64,000 bases of DNA from Azorinus chamasolen (GCA_963576725.1 OY755244.1:85927121-85991120), one strand, 5' to 3'; positions 43,060 through 52,784 are shown, numbered from the stretch's first letter. Translations and numbers: made by a program. Notes: generated by a model from the letters alone, not told the origin.

Positions 43060-43562
43060 AGACCATACTAAGTAGTGTATTTATGGAACTTGATAAACAT
43101 AGAAACAAACATGAGTAATATCTGGTGGTTCATAGTTTCAGAGTGTTTGTGAAGGACGGAATATATATTCCAGTGTGCTTTTAAGATTAAAGATTGTCTT
43201 AAGAATAAATTAAGTTTAATTCATTACTTATCTTGTTAGAAATGCAAGGTATATGTGCTTCTTAGAGTACAGTTATAGCGGATGTGGAATTGATAAGAGT
43301 TACAAAGTGTCAAAAGATAATTTAAAGACTTAAAAAGAACTGGACATGGTGTTGTCCAAGCCATTTTGTCGCAGCATGGTAACACACAAGGCTTATCGTG
43401 CTTTGTTAAGGTAATAAACATGGCATGTATATTTTAGGCAAGAACTCTAGATTTGCATGAATAGTGCATGTAAATTCATTTTTAGCTTGTTACGTCTCTT
43501 TTAGAAATTGTTTTACACAGTACTGTCTTTATAGTGTTGTTGGCATTGTGGTATGATTGCTC
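43060..43562. other. Intron 4 stretch, nothing recognised
   Basis: No repeats or supported coding seen. Confidence 0.45.
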
Positions 43563-44015
43563 TCATGTAAGAAGTAATGACATTGGTAATGACATCATGA
43601 CTATTACTAAATGAATGTTTATAATTATCTATGAAATGTTTGGACAGTGCAGAAGCTGTAGAATCAGATTTATATAATTCCATCAGCAGACAAAGCAGAC
43701 CCTGATCAGACATCTCCTACAGGAGCAGTCTGATCTGGGTCTACTTGGTTTGTATAGGCATTAACCCATTACCTCATAGGCTATTTTTAGACCCAACCTC
43801 TTTCAATAAATCTACCCCAAAGGAGCATTTACTAGAGAAAAGGAACATTTTAGAATTGTGTAGTTTTGAAACCATTGTTATAAATAGAGCATTTGCTCCT
43901 ATGGAGCAAATGCTCTATTTATCACAATGGTTTCATTAAGTGACTTTTACAGAGGCATAGAAAGGCGTTTTTATGGAGGAAAGGGTTAAAAGACGTCAAT
44001 ATGAGGTGAATGGTT
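43563..44015 (-). mobile_element. TTAA-2 interrupted by TTAA-1
   Basis: Left part to GGTTTGTATAGGCA at 43760; the end AAGACGTCAATATGAGGTGA resumes at 43989 and ends TGGTTA. Confidence 0.85.
43761..43988 (+). mobile_element. TTAA-1 nested in TTAA-2
   Basis: TTAA at both ends; palindrome about 43868-43934, one base short at the apex. Confidence 0.93.
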
Positions 44016-44059
44016 AGTATCCTTGTGTTTGTGCTTGTACTAAAAGTCTGTACATGCAA

Positions 44060-44265
44060 GAAGGTTCAGTAACAGTTACTAATGAATTAGCGCAAATTTG
44101 TTCATATTTACACAAATTACTGATTCATAGAGCCCAGATTTGTTCAACTTCAAGGTAGCTTTCAGCAACAATTACTGACAAATTAGACCAAATTTGTTCA
44201 CCTATGCAGTAGCTTTCAGCAACAGTTACTGATGAATAAGCCTAGATTTGTTGACCTTCATATTG
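44060..44265 (+). repeat. Imperfect tandem repeat, three units of about 60 bp
   Basis: CAGTAACAGTTACTAATGAA, CAGCAACAATTACTGACAAA and CAGCAACAGTTACTGATGAA each precede AAATTTGTTC or GATTTGTTG. Confidence 0.7.
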
Positions 44266-44341
44266 CCTCAATAACTCAGAAGATAGTGTTTAGTTGGACA
44301 GCTGGAGGTTTACAGCATAAATTCTAGGATATACTAGGACT

Positions 44342-44505
44342 TTAACTCTTTCCTCCATAAATATGCCTTTCTACGCCTCAGTAAAAGTCACTTAATGAAG
44401 CCATTGTGATAAATAGAACATTTGCTCCAATAGGAGCAAATTCTCTATTTATCACAATGGTTTCAAACTATAAAATTCTAAACTTTTACCTTTCTCTAGT
44501 AAAGC
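44342..44505 (-). mobile_element. TTAA-1, truncated on the right
   Basis: Palindrome about 44397-44463 with four mismatches; right flank stops at TCTCTAGTAAAGC where a minisatellite begins. Confidence 0.85.
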
Positions 44506-44514
44506 GGATATTGT

Positions 44515-44777
44515 TTGCTACCCTGTTTATATTATCTAGTACTACCAATACTGGCTGTCTTGCAGATCAGCCACTGAGCATTAAATCTAGTATCACCAGT
44601 ACTTGTTACCTTGGTTATCACTGAATATTAAATTTAGTACTACCAGTACTTGCTACCTTGTTTATCAGCCACTGAGCATTGAATCTGGTACTACCAGTAC
44701 TTGCTACCTTGGTTATCAGCCACTGGGCATTGAATCTGCTATTACCAGTACCTGCTACCTTGGTTATCAGCCACTGA
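44515..44777 (+). repeat. 51-bp minisatellite, about five units
   Basis: Unit TACCTTGGTTATCAGCCACT + GAGCATTGAATCTGGTACTA + CCAGTACTTGC. Being a multiple of three it stays open (44603-44812), which is not evidence of a gene. Confidence 0.88.
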
Positions 44778-44781
44778 ACAC

Positions 44782-45094
44782 AAACCCTTTCCCTCGTAGG
44801 TACAGCTTTTGATGCCTTGGCAAACAGAAAAGACCCAGATCAGATAGCTTCAGTAGAAGGTGTCTGATCGTTATCTACTCTGTTTGCTTATGAAATACAA
44901 TAGATCTGATTTAACAGTTTCTGCCACGATCAAACATTTCTTTGTTCACATGCCATTATAAAAGATTATCTAATTAATAATGTCGATATCATAATTTCTT
45001 ACAAGCAAACAGATAAGACCCTGATCAGACTTCTTCTACACAAGCCTAGTTTACTCTTTTTTGCAAAAGCATCAAAAAGGCGTAAGAAGTTAAA
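44782..45094. mobile_element. TTAA-2b joined to a TTAA-2 end
   Basis: CCCTTTCCCTCGTAGG, palindrome about 44821-44887, tail to TTTCTTAC, then a second, inverted palindrome piece GCAAACAGATAAGACCC..TTTGCAAAAG ending GAAGTTAA. Confidence 0.68.
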
Positions 45095-45214
45095 ATAGTG
45101 GAACTTGGAGATACATGTACAAAATGTATTGCTAATTGATAGTGCCGGCTAACTTTCGGTTTCTGCAAAGAAAATATGAAATTGGTCTCCATCCCAAATC
45201 TTAAATTTAATCCT

Positions 45215-45464
45215 TTAACCCTTTCCCTGTACTGTGTTTATTCCAAATTTAAACACCTACTGAATATTCATGGACAAAATAGTTATAATGAAATATGGAA
45301 GGTGGAATATTACATACAATTTTAGAAAGCAAAGAAACAGATCTATCAAATCTATTAGCAAACAGAGCAGACCCTGATCAGACGGCTCCTCAAGGAGCCG
45401 TCTGATCTGGGTCTAATCTGTTTACATGTGTGTGAAAACACGTTTATATGAGGGAAAGGGTTAA
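45215..45464 (-). mobile_element. TTAA-2b
   Basis: 250 bp, TTAA at both ends; 68-bp palindrome 45358-45425 with apex GGCTCCTCAAGGAGCC. Same length as 16293 and 16539. Confidence 0.93.
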
Positions 45465-45469
45465 TTAAT

Positions 45470-45930
45470 AAAGACGTCTTATGGCACTTTAGTTGCAAAA
45501 AGAATAGACCCAGATCAGGCAGCTCCTGTTTGAGCCATCTTAACAGGGTCTGTACTGTTTGATTGTACAATAATATAGGTTGTTTCATTGCAGTTTCTGT
45601 TAGGATAAAAAAAAATCCTTGTTCATAATTATTATTTCCTGTATAAAAATTAATTTAACCCATTCCTCCATAGGCTATTTTTAGACCCAACCTCTTTGAA
45701 TTAATCTACCGAAAAGGAGCATTAACTAGAGAAAAGGAAATTTTTAGAATTTTGTAGGTTGAAACCATTGTGATAAATAGAGCATTTGCTCCTATAGGAG
45801 CAAATGCTCTATTTATCACAATGGTTTCAAGAAGTGGCTGTTACAGAGGCATAGTACAGTGTATTCATGGAGGAAAGGGTTAATTGATATGCTTCACATG
45901 ATTATTCATAGAGTAAATTAGCTTAAGGGT
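45470..45930 (+). mobile_element. TTAA-2 interrupted by TTAA-1
   Basis: Left palindrome GCAAAAAGAATAGACCC..CTGTACTGTTTG, tail to TATAAAAATTAA at 45658; a degenerate tail TTATTCATAGAGTAAA appears after 45883. Confidence 0.7.
45655..45883 (+). mobile_element. TTAA-1 nested in TTAA-2
   Basis: TTAA both ends; perfect 68-bp palindrome about 45761-45828. Confidence 0.94.
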
Positions 45931-46324
45931 TCAAACAACATTTTGATAATATATTGTGTGCCAGTGGAGATTGAGTCTTATGTAATAGGCAAACCCGTGG
46001 GCTGAACAAAGACCATAGATCAGCTCAGCCCCATCCTTTTCTGAAGCAATCATGTAGGACCACACCCAATTAAACAGATAAGACATTTGAGGCATGTAAT
46101 AAGATAGAATGCTTATCTCCCTAACAAAGGCAGCTTGAATTGCTCATAGCAAATTTGTGGGCAAAATTGTGAAAATCTTGAGAGAAAAAAATCTAGCTGA
46201 GATGCACGGTAAATTTGTGCCACATCAATAAACCATACTGGTTAACACTACTGGTAAAAAATATAAAAATGAATTGGATTAGAATTTTCAAATAGACCGG
46301 TTTTGTTGATAAATATTGACTCAT
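45931..46324. other. Intron 4 stretch, nothing recognised
   Basis: No repeats or supported coding seen. Confidence 0.45.
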
Positions 46325-46650
46325 TCACTCTTAACAATAATCATGTAAGAAATAAGACAATGCATACTTATCAGCTGAATTTTTATAACGGCATATAATT
46401 ATACACATGTTGTTTTGTTGTTGTTTTGGGATTTTTTCTCCTGACTGCGGTGTACACATTTTAGTATTGGAAGAAACTGTTAAAATCACATATGATTTCA
46501 TGAGCAAGAGCACACCCTGATCAGTGGCTTATACAGGAGCTGTAAACAGAGTAGACCAAGATCAAACGTCTCCAGGAGTATAGGAGCCGTCTGATCAGGG
46601 TCTGCTCTGATTGCTTATGACATGATATAGATCTGATTCTACAGGTTTTG
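46325..46650. mobile_element. TTAA-2, two copies fused in opposite orientation
   Basis: A minus copy (ATGTAAGAAATAAGACAATG to a broken palindrome at 46503-46543) runs into a plus copy beginning TAAACAGAGTAGACC at 46543. Confidence 0.65.
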
Positions 46651-46748
46651 TAATTATCAGACTAATGGCTAGTCTACATGCAGACCAGCATGTTTGTAAC
46701 GTTCTGTTTCAACCAGTTATCATGATCTTTGCTTTATCTTTGTTTCAG

Positions 46749-46809
46749 ACAAGTCGGAGATGGGGAGGAAAATAAGGACAAGCGCATGCACTGTACCTTC
46801 AACATACTT
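46749..46809 (+). CDS. DOCK1/2/5-like: DOCK exon 5 (DHR2 entry)
   Basis: Twenty codons after the split Arg: QVGDGEENKDKRMHCTFNIL, equivalent to the family stretch .E..ENR..CTVN.LNFYK that leads into DHR2. Acceptor TTTCAG and donor GTAAGT are both good. Ends in phase 0. Confidence 0.93.
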
Positions 46810-46844
46810 GTAAGTTTGAAACCCTTTACCTTATGAATATTCAT

Positions 46845-47074
46845 TTAACCCATTATCTCATAGGCTATTTTTAGATCCAACCTCTTCGAATAAATCTACC
46901 AAAAAGGAGCATTAACTAGAGAAAAGGAAACTATTAGAACTTTGTAATTTGAAACCATCGTGATAAATAGATCATTTGCTCCTATAGGAGCAAATGCTCT
47001 ATTTTTCACAATGGTTTCGGCAGGTGACTTTTGCAGAGGTGTCAAAAGGCTTCAATATGAGGGAAATGGGTTAA
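46845..47074 (+). mobile_element. TTAA-1, inserted just after a TTAA-2 end
   Basis: Preceded by the TTAA-2 end ACCCTTTACCTTATGAATAT (46820-46844), beginning 11 bases after DOCK exon 5. Palindrome about 46950-47017 with four mismatches. Confidence 0.88.
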
Positions 47075-47159
47075 GAAGACTAAGAATATTTATTACATGA
47101 ATTTTGTAAATGTCATATGAACTCCTTGTTTGGCCATTAAATTAGAAAGGATATACTTT

Positions 47160-47430
47160 TAAGAGAGGATTTTGTACAAACAGCGGATAAACTGGTGAGA
47201 GGACTCCTGGAGCCCTCTGATCTGGGCTTACACTGTTTGCAAATACTTATTCCCCACTTTTAACCCTTTACTCTGTAATACGCCTTTTTATGCCTTTGCA
47301 AACGGAGTAGACCCAGATCAGACAGCTCCTGCAGGAGTCAGCTGATCAGGGTCAGCTCTGTCTGCTTATTATATGAAATAGATATGGTCAAAACTTGCTG
47401 TGTCCATGTGCTATTCCACATGTGCTATTC
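47160..47430 (+). mobile_element. TTAA-4 remnant and TTAA-2
   Basis: 47172-47241: ACAAACAGCGGATAAAC..ACACTGTTTGC. 47261-47430: TTAACCCTTTACTCTGTAAT, palindrome about 47297-47364, tail lost. Confidence 0.65.
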
Positions 47431-47478
47431 TACCTCCACCTCTAAATAAGCTGGATGTCGCGATATGACTGAAACAGT

Positions 47479-47800
47479 GTTAACTCTTTCCTCCATAAAT
47501 ACGCCTTTCTAGGCCTCTGTAATACATTGTAGTCACTTCCGGTCCCACGCGGAAATTTCAGAGAGGCTTTTCCGTGTCTCCCACCTGCACATCCTCTCCA
47601 CCCAGGGGTTAAAATGGGTACCTGTGAGGGTCTGTCGCCGGTACTGCGGCTGCATGATTGCGCCATATGTTAGCAGTGCTCAATATTGTAGGCCAATGAC
47701 TCAATGACCAGGGGAGTAAATGTACAGTCAGCTGAGCGGTCATTCGAACTGAAAGTAAACTATAATTGGTAGGTACTTTTTACTTCTTGAAACCATTGTT
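47479..47800 (-). mobile_element. TTAA-1 interrupted by a SINE
   Basis: Left end TTAACTCTTTCCTCCATAAA to TGTAGTCACTTCC; after the SINE, CTTCTTGAAACCATTG resumes. The right end is lost about 40 bases before DOCK exon 6. Confidence 0.65.
47540..47745 (+). mobile_element. SINE body, tRNA head missing
   Basis: Shares GGAAATTTCAGAG, GGTTAAAATGGGTACCTGTG, GCTGCATGATTG and CCAATGACTCAATGACCAGG with the full-length copy at 30192-30463. Confidence 0.85.
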
Positions 47801-47838
47801 TCAAATTTTAAAATTTGTTTCATATGTATTTTTCTTAG

Positions 47839-48081
47839 AATTTTTACAAAGATGAGATCAACCGTGAGGAGATGTACATTCGCTATGTCAACAAACTGCA
47901 TGATCTGCACATGGTGGCCAATAACCACGCGGAGGCAGGGCTTACGCTGCAGTTGTATGCTAAGATCCTGACCTGGAGTGAGCGAATCCTACCAGCAGAG
48001 ATGAAGTACCGACAGGAACGCGAGTGTGACAGGCGTGAGATGTTGTACACGCAAATCATCAATTGCTTTGACAAAGGAAAA
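47839..48081 (+). CDS. DOCK1/2/5-like: DOCK exon 6 (DHR2 lobe A)
   Basis: Eighty-one codons in phase 0/0. Begins NFYKDEINREEMYIRYVNKL, the DHR2 opening helix, and ends REMLYTQIINCFDKGK, matching the family helix that ends FDKGK. The middle, TLQLYAKILTWSE, is the usual helical repeat. Acceptor TTCTTAG; the donor GTCAGT is non-standard at +3 but fits the phase and alignment. The frame continues into repeat sequence past 48081. Confidence 0.95.
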
Positions 48082-48109
48082 GTCAGTAGTTTAAATTTTT
48101 TGCTCCATT

Positions 48110-48690
48110 ATACACTTATTATCATCTTTGGGAAACAGAGTAGGCCTAGATCTGATGGCTCCTGTAGGAGCCATCTGATATGGGTCTGCTCTGTTTGCTC
48201 ATGAATTTATATAGTTTCTGCCATAGTATAATGTTCCTTTGTTTGTGATGCCATTATAGAAATGCCTTTTCATGCATCTTGTTAGGAGCAGTCTGATCAG
48301 GATCTGCTTTGTTTGGTTATGATTTGAAATACGGGTAGATACAGTTTCTGCAGTTACAGACATGATAAAATGTTCTCCTGTTTATAATAACATTATAACA
48401 ATTCAGCTTAACCCATTCCCTCATATCAAGGCCTTTTGATGCCTCTGTCAAGGTCACTTTATGAAACCATTGTGATAATTATCACAATGGTTTCAAAACT
48501 ACACAATTCTAAACTTGTCCCTTTCTCTAATAAATGCTCCTTTTTGGTAGACTTATTCACAGAGGTTTGGTCTAAAAATAGCCTATGCGGGAATGGGTTA
48601 GTATGCATACAACCATTGCTTCTTACAAAATACAATTATTGCTTCTTACAAAATATTCTTTCTAAATATTCATGAGGTAAAGAGTTAAGA
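48110..48690 (+). mobile_element. TTAA-2, two palindromes, interrupted by TTAA-1
   Basis: Palindrome 1 about 48132-48200; a second right arm at 48280-48320; interrupted at 48408; tail ATATTCATGAGGTAAAGAGTTAA ends about 48688. Confidence 0.68.
48408..48601 (-). mobile_element. TTAA-1 with symmetric mini-palindrome
   Basis: The palindrome is GAAACCATTGTGATAA joined to its exact complement, 32 bp at 48462-48493; the inner 36 bases have been removed symmetrically. Confidence 0.9.
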
Positions 48691-48700
48691 GGGCAAAGTA

Positions 48701-48959
48701 TTAACCCGTTACTTCGTATAAACACCTTTTCAAGCTTTTGAAAACAGAGTAGACCCAGATCAGATGTCTCCTGTAGGAGCCATCTGATCAGGGTCTGCTC
48801 TGTTTGCTTATGAAATTATAATAGATCTGACTACAGTTTCTACCAAAACCAAAAAATTATGTGTACATACTACTGTTTGGTACATTATAAAAAAATCAGC
48901 TAATAAATATTCATGATGTAATTATTTCTTATATGATTATTGAGCAGGGAAAGGGTTAA
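48701..48959 (+). mobile_element. TTAA-2b
   Basis: TTAA at both ends; palindrome about 48739-48808; ends 72 bases before DOCK exon 7. Confidence 0.9.
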
Positions 48960-49031
48960 AATACATGCAAGCAGCATGGTAGAAGAAAATAAATACAAGA
49001 CTAGAAGTGTTTTGTTTTGGTTTGTTTTCAG

Positions 49032-49118
49032 GTATGGGAGTATGCACTGCCTCTGTGTAAGGATTTGGCAGAGTATTACGAGAGAAATCTCAACTACAAG
49101 AAATTGGGAGATATTCTT
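49032..49118 (+). CDS. DOCK1/2/5-like: DOCK exon 7 (DHR2 lobe A)
   Basis: Twenty-nine codons: VWEYALPLCKDLAEYYE then RNLNYKKLGDIL, equivalent to .WE.A..L.KELAEQYE...FDY..LS..L of DOCK proteins. Acceptor TTTTCAG, donor GTAAGT, phase 0/0. A ten-copy 68-bp tandem array begins 79 bases downstream. Confidence 0.95.
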
Positions 49119-49197
49119 GTAAGTTAAAAACTTAGTACGCTTTGAAGATTGTAGCTTTTATCTTTTACCAAATTTGCCCCCCAATGCTGTGTTCTCC

Positions 49198-49877
49198 CTA
49201 ATAAATCCCCGCACACACTCTAATAATTAAACACCCTCTTCTGGGGGGAAATTAATGATAAACAACTAATAAATCCCCGCACACACTCTAATAATTAAAC
49301 ACCCTCTTCTGGGGGGAAATTAATGATAAACAACTAATAAATCCCCCCACACACTCTAATAATTAAACACCCTCTTCTGGGGGGAAATTAATGATAAACA
49401 ACTAATAAATCCCCCCACACACTCTAATAATTAAACACCCTCTTCTGGGGGGAAATTAATGATAAACAACTAATAAATCCCCGCACACACTCTAATAATT
49501 AAACACCCTCTTCTGGGGGGAAATTAATGATAAACAACTAATAAATCCCCGCACACACTCTAATAATTAAACACCCTCTTCTGGGGGGAAATTAATGATA
49601 AACAACTAATAAATCCCCCCACACACTCTAATAATTAAACACCCTCTTCTGGGGGGAAATTAATGATAAACAACTAATAAATCCCCCCACACACTCTAAT
49701 AATTAAACACCCTCTTCTGGGGGGAAATTAATGATAAACAACTAATAAATCCCCCCACACACTCTAATAATTAAACACCCTCTTCTGGGGGGAAATTAAT
49801 GATAAACAACTAATAAATCCCCCCACACACTCTAATAATTAAACACCCTCTTCTGGGGGGAAATTAATGATAAACAA
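49198..49877 (+). repeat. 68-bp tandem array, exactly ten units
   Basis: Unit CTAATAAATCCCCGCACACA + CTCTAATAATTAAACACCCT + CTTCTGGGGGGAAATTAATG + ATAAACAA. The ten units are identical except one G/C site, in the order G G C C G G C C C C. No spacer between units. Confidence 0.97.
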
Positions 49878-49929
49878 CTTAAACCCTATATAATAACAAT
49901 TAAAGGAATAAATGTTGTTGTTTTCTAAA

Positions 49930-50208
49930 ATACAGGTGGTAGCTTATAATTAATGTAGACTGAAAACAATGCAGAAAGCTCCCATGGGAGTATTTGCAAA
50001 CAGAATACACCCAAATCAGATGACTCCCATAGGAGCCGTCTGATCAGGGTCTGCTCTGCTTGATTATGAAATTATAATAGATCTGACTCTACAGGACCAA
50101 TATCAAAAGTCCTGTGTACATATGGTATGCCAGTATAAAAATTCAGCTAATAAATATTTGTGGTGTCATTATTTCTTTCATGAATATTCATGAGGTCAGG
50201 GATAAAGG
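49930..50208 (+). mobile_element. TA-1 half fused to TTAA-2 at the apex
   Basis: ACAGGTGGTAGCTTATAATT and GCAGAAAGCTCCCATGGGAG (TA-1 left arm) continue directly into TATTTGCAAACAGAATACAC and a normal TTAA-2 ending near 50200. Confidence 0.72.
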
Positions 50209-50242
50209 TTTCTTATACTGAGATTGTTGTACATTTCCATAG

Positions 50243-50386
50243 AAACAACAGGCGACATTCTACCAGAAGATACTGGAAGGTGAGCCTGGTGAGGATGCGT
50301 CCAACCCCGATGCGTTCATACCCCGCCAGGACCCGGCTTACTACAGGGTCTCCTATTATGGCCAGACATTCCCCGCATATGTCAGG
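50243..50386 (+). CDS. DOCK1/2/5-like: DOCK exon 8 (DHR2 lobe A to B)
   Basis: Forty-eight codons: KQQATFYQKIL, then an acidic loop GEPGEDASNPDAFIPRQDP, then AYYRVSYYGQTFPAYVR. The last block is the DHR2 hallmark reading YF.VGYYGQGFP.FLR in DOCK1. The loop is longer than I expect in vertebrates. Acceptor CCATAG and donor GTAGGT, phase 0/0. Confidence 0.95.
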
Positions 50387-50466
50387 GTAGGTAACTGTTT
50401 GTGAAGATTCTCACTGATTGATCTATTTGTGTTTAGAGTTGAATCAAGTTTGCCAGAACTTGAAGC

Positions 50467-50640
50467 TTAACCCATTCCCTCATGTTGACCCCTTTTGTCA
50501 CCTCCAATGTTAATTCCTTTAGTCACTTTTGGAAACCATTTTGATAAATAGAGCACTTGCTCATGAGGAGCAAATGCTCTATTTATCCCAATGGTTTCAA
50601 AACTACACTATTCTATAGCCTATTAGGGAATGGGTATTAC
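50467..50640 (-). mobile_element. TTAA-1, right end amplified
   Basis: TTAACCCATTCCCTCATG left; palindrome about 50532-50598 with mismatches; its right end TAGCCTATTAGGGAATGGGT becomes the tandem repeat that follows. Confidence 0.85.
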
Positions 50641-50777
50641 ACAATTCTATTACACAATTCTATTGCCTATTAGGGAATGGGTTTTACACAATTTTATTAC
50701 ACAATTCTATTGCCTATTAGGGAATGGGTTTTACACAATTCTATTACACAATTCTGTAGCCTATTAGGGAATGGGTT
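50607..50777 (+). repeat. 47-bp minisatellite from a TTAA-1 end, about 3.5 units
   Basis: Unit contains TATTAGGGAATGGGTTTTAC and ACAATTCTATT. Frame 50677-50871 across it is periodic, not coding. Confidence 0.88.
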
Positions 50778-51002
50778 TGCTCTTTCCCTCATATTTTCAT
50801 GCATTTGCAAACAGAGTAGACCTAGATCAGACGCGTCCTATAGGAGCCGTCTGATCATTGTCTGCTTTTAATGTGATATAGATCTAATTCTGTAGTTTTT
50901 ATCAAAGCAAAAAATTCCCATGACTTGTTTACATAAAAAAATTGAGCTAATAAATATTCATGTTGTCATTATTTCTTACATGAATACTGAACAGGTAAAT
51001 GG
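50778..51002 (+). mobile_element. TTAA-2b
   Basis: CTCTTTCCCTCATATTTTCA left; right palindrome arm shortened; end GAACAGGTAAATGGAG. Confidence 0.78.
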
Positions 51003-51153
51003 AGAACTATTTATTGAAGTATCTGGTTTATCTATAATTTCCTCAAGGACAGAAGCACTGTCTTTGTTCAAAACATGAAATGAAGTGAATGTTTTACTGA
51101 AACTTTGTGTTGTTGATCATAATGTAGCTTGGCTTATTTCTTGTACTTCACAG

Positions 51154-51292
51154 AACAAGCAGTTTATATACCGCGGAGATGAATGTCTGAGGCTGGAGAC
51201 CATCATCAACCACCTGACAGCCGAGTTCCCCAATTCCCAAATCATACCCAACACTCCGCAAGATGAAGCCATCAAAAGTGGAGAACAACAGT
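51154..51292 (+). CDS. DOCK1/2/5-like: DOCK exon 9 (DHR2 lobe B)
   Basis: Forty-six codons plus one base. Opens NKQFIYRGDECLRLE (family R.K.FIYRG.E.ERRE), then FPNSQIIPNTPQDEAIKSGE. The terminal T joins AC of exon 10 to give Tyr, restoring the family YIQ motif. Acceptor TTCACAG; donor GTATCC is weak, but phase and homology fix it. Confidence 0.93.
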
Positions 51293-51420
51293 GTATCCTT
51301 CGCTAGCTACTGTGTAACAGTTGGATCTCATGTGGAAAACAGAATGTGTTTTAACCCAGAGCTCAAAATAACCCTTTTCTTGATGAATATTCATATGCCA
51401 CTCCACCCATTATGAATATT

Positions 51421-51664
51421 GAATAACCCTTTCATTCGTTTAAAGCTTTTTGACACATTTGCAAACAGAGTAGACCCAGATCAGACGGCTCCTATAGGAG
51501 CCGTCTGATCTGGGTCAACTCTGTTTGCTTTTGACATGATATAGATCTGATTCTGCAGTTTTTGTCAAAGCAAAAAATTCCCCTAAAAAATTTAAATTAT
51601 GAAAAGCGAATAAATATTCATGATATTATTTCTTACATGAATAATGAACAGGGAAAAGGTTAAC
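51421..51664 (+). mobile_element. TTAA-2b
   Basis: AACCCTTTCATTCGTTTAAA left; 68-bp palindrome 51461-51528 with two arm mismatches; right TTAA. A scrap of TTAA-2 ends lies at 51370-51420. Confidence 0.9.
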
Positions 51665-51875
51665 CATTTTCATTATTAAACATTCTTTGCCACCTTTACA
51701 AACATAGTAGATGCAGCTCAGATGACGACTGTAGGATCTGATCTGTTTGCTTATGAAATACCGTATGTGTAATATAGACATCATTCTGTAATTTCTGCTA
51801 TTGCATAAAATATGTTGTGTTCATATGCCATTCAAGATCTCAGCCAATGAATATTGATGGTGTCAATAATGCTTG
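51659..51875 (+). mobile_element. TTAA-2 cut by a tandem-core element
   Basis: GGTTAACCATTTTCATTATT left; GATGGTGTCAATAATG then the insert. Its right end is not seen downstream. Confidence 0.65.
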
Positions 51876-52293
51876 TTAGCTCCACTTTTTTCGAAAAGTG
51901 GAGGTATTGTCATGACCCTCTCGTCCATGTCTGCATTGGTTAACCTTTTTGTTAAGGTCCTTTTCTCAGAAACCATCAAAGATATTTGGTTCATATTTGG
52001 TATATATGTTTACTATCACAAGGTAACCCATTTTACAAGGATAGGTAACCCTAAAATTAAATTTGCCATAGTTATGCCCCTTTATGTTCAGGTCTATGTC
52101 TCAGAAACTGTCCAAGATATTTTGTTCATCTTTGGTATACATATTAACTATTACAAGGGGGACCCATTTCACAAGGACAGGTAACCCTAAAATTAATTTT
52201 GCTGTTGTTATCTCCCCTTTCTGACTTAGACTTCCACTACACTATCCAGCACTAAAGAAAGTGGAGCGCGCTGTCTGCGGACAGCTCTTGTTA
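51876..52293 (+). mobile_element. Tandem-core element, third core type
   Basis: 5' hairpin TTAGCTCCACTTTTTTCGAA/AAGTGGAG, two units of about 130 bp with CTCAGAAAC..TTTGGTATA and CAAGGAYAGGTAACCCTAAA, then 3' hairpin GCTGTCTGCGGACAGC followed by TCTTGTTA. Ends about 68 bases before DOCK exon 10. Confidence 0.78.
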
Positions 52294-52360
52294 TATACTG
52301 ATATATTTATATCATCAATGTGTGTGTTTAAAGTTAAGTTTGTCCTTGACCTTGTAATAG

Positions 52361-52527
52361 ACATACAGATCTGCAGTGTCAAAACCATTCCAAGTGAGAG
52401 GCCAGAGTTCAAAGGAAAGGATGTTCCTTTAGAGATAAAGAACTTCTACAATGTAAATGAGGTGGATACATTCCAGTTTGATCGTCCGTACCACCGCGGC
52501 AAAAAGAACCCGGAAAATGAGACCCAG
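52361..52527 (+). CDS. DOCK1/2/5-like: DOCK exon 10 (DHR2 lobe B)
   Basis: After the split Tyr it reads IQICSVKTIP, then VNEVDTFQFDRPYHRGKKNP and ENETQ, matching YIQ...VKP and VNEV..F.YSRP.RKGEKNP.NEF of DOCK1. Acceptor TAATAG at 52355-52360 follows a tandem-core element by about 65 bases. Donor GTTTGA. Fifty-five codons. Confidence 0.95.
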
Positions 52528-52784
52528 GTTTGATCAAAGACATTTCTGTGTGGAATAAATACATTTATTTGTATTGTGTAACTGCAACAGCAGCTTCAAC
52601 TTTGTTAATTTATTCAATGATTGTTGTAAAAAAAATTCTATTCAACAATATTACAAAATATCTCTAAGGTTTCTGTTATTAAGATAAAATTATTTGACAT
52701 AATTATCTTTTCTAAATATAAGTGAAATACCCCTAATAAGTTAAACCTGATATTAAGTAATTACTTAAGAATGTTTATGAAACT
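52528..52784. other. Intron 10 stretch, nothing recognised
   Basis: AT-rich, no repeat match. Confidence 0.45.

Noticed and set aside
44603..44812. 69-codon repetitive open frame
   Set aside because: A 51-bp minisatellite stays open because the unit is divisible by three.
49198..49877. Possible CRISPR-like array
   Set aside because: Units abut without unique spacers, and the context is an animal intron.
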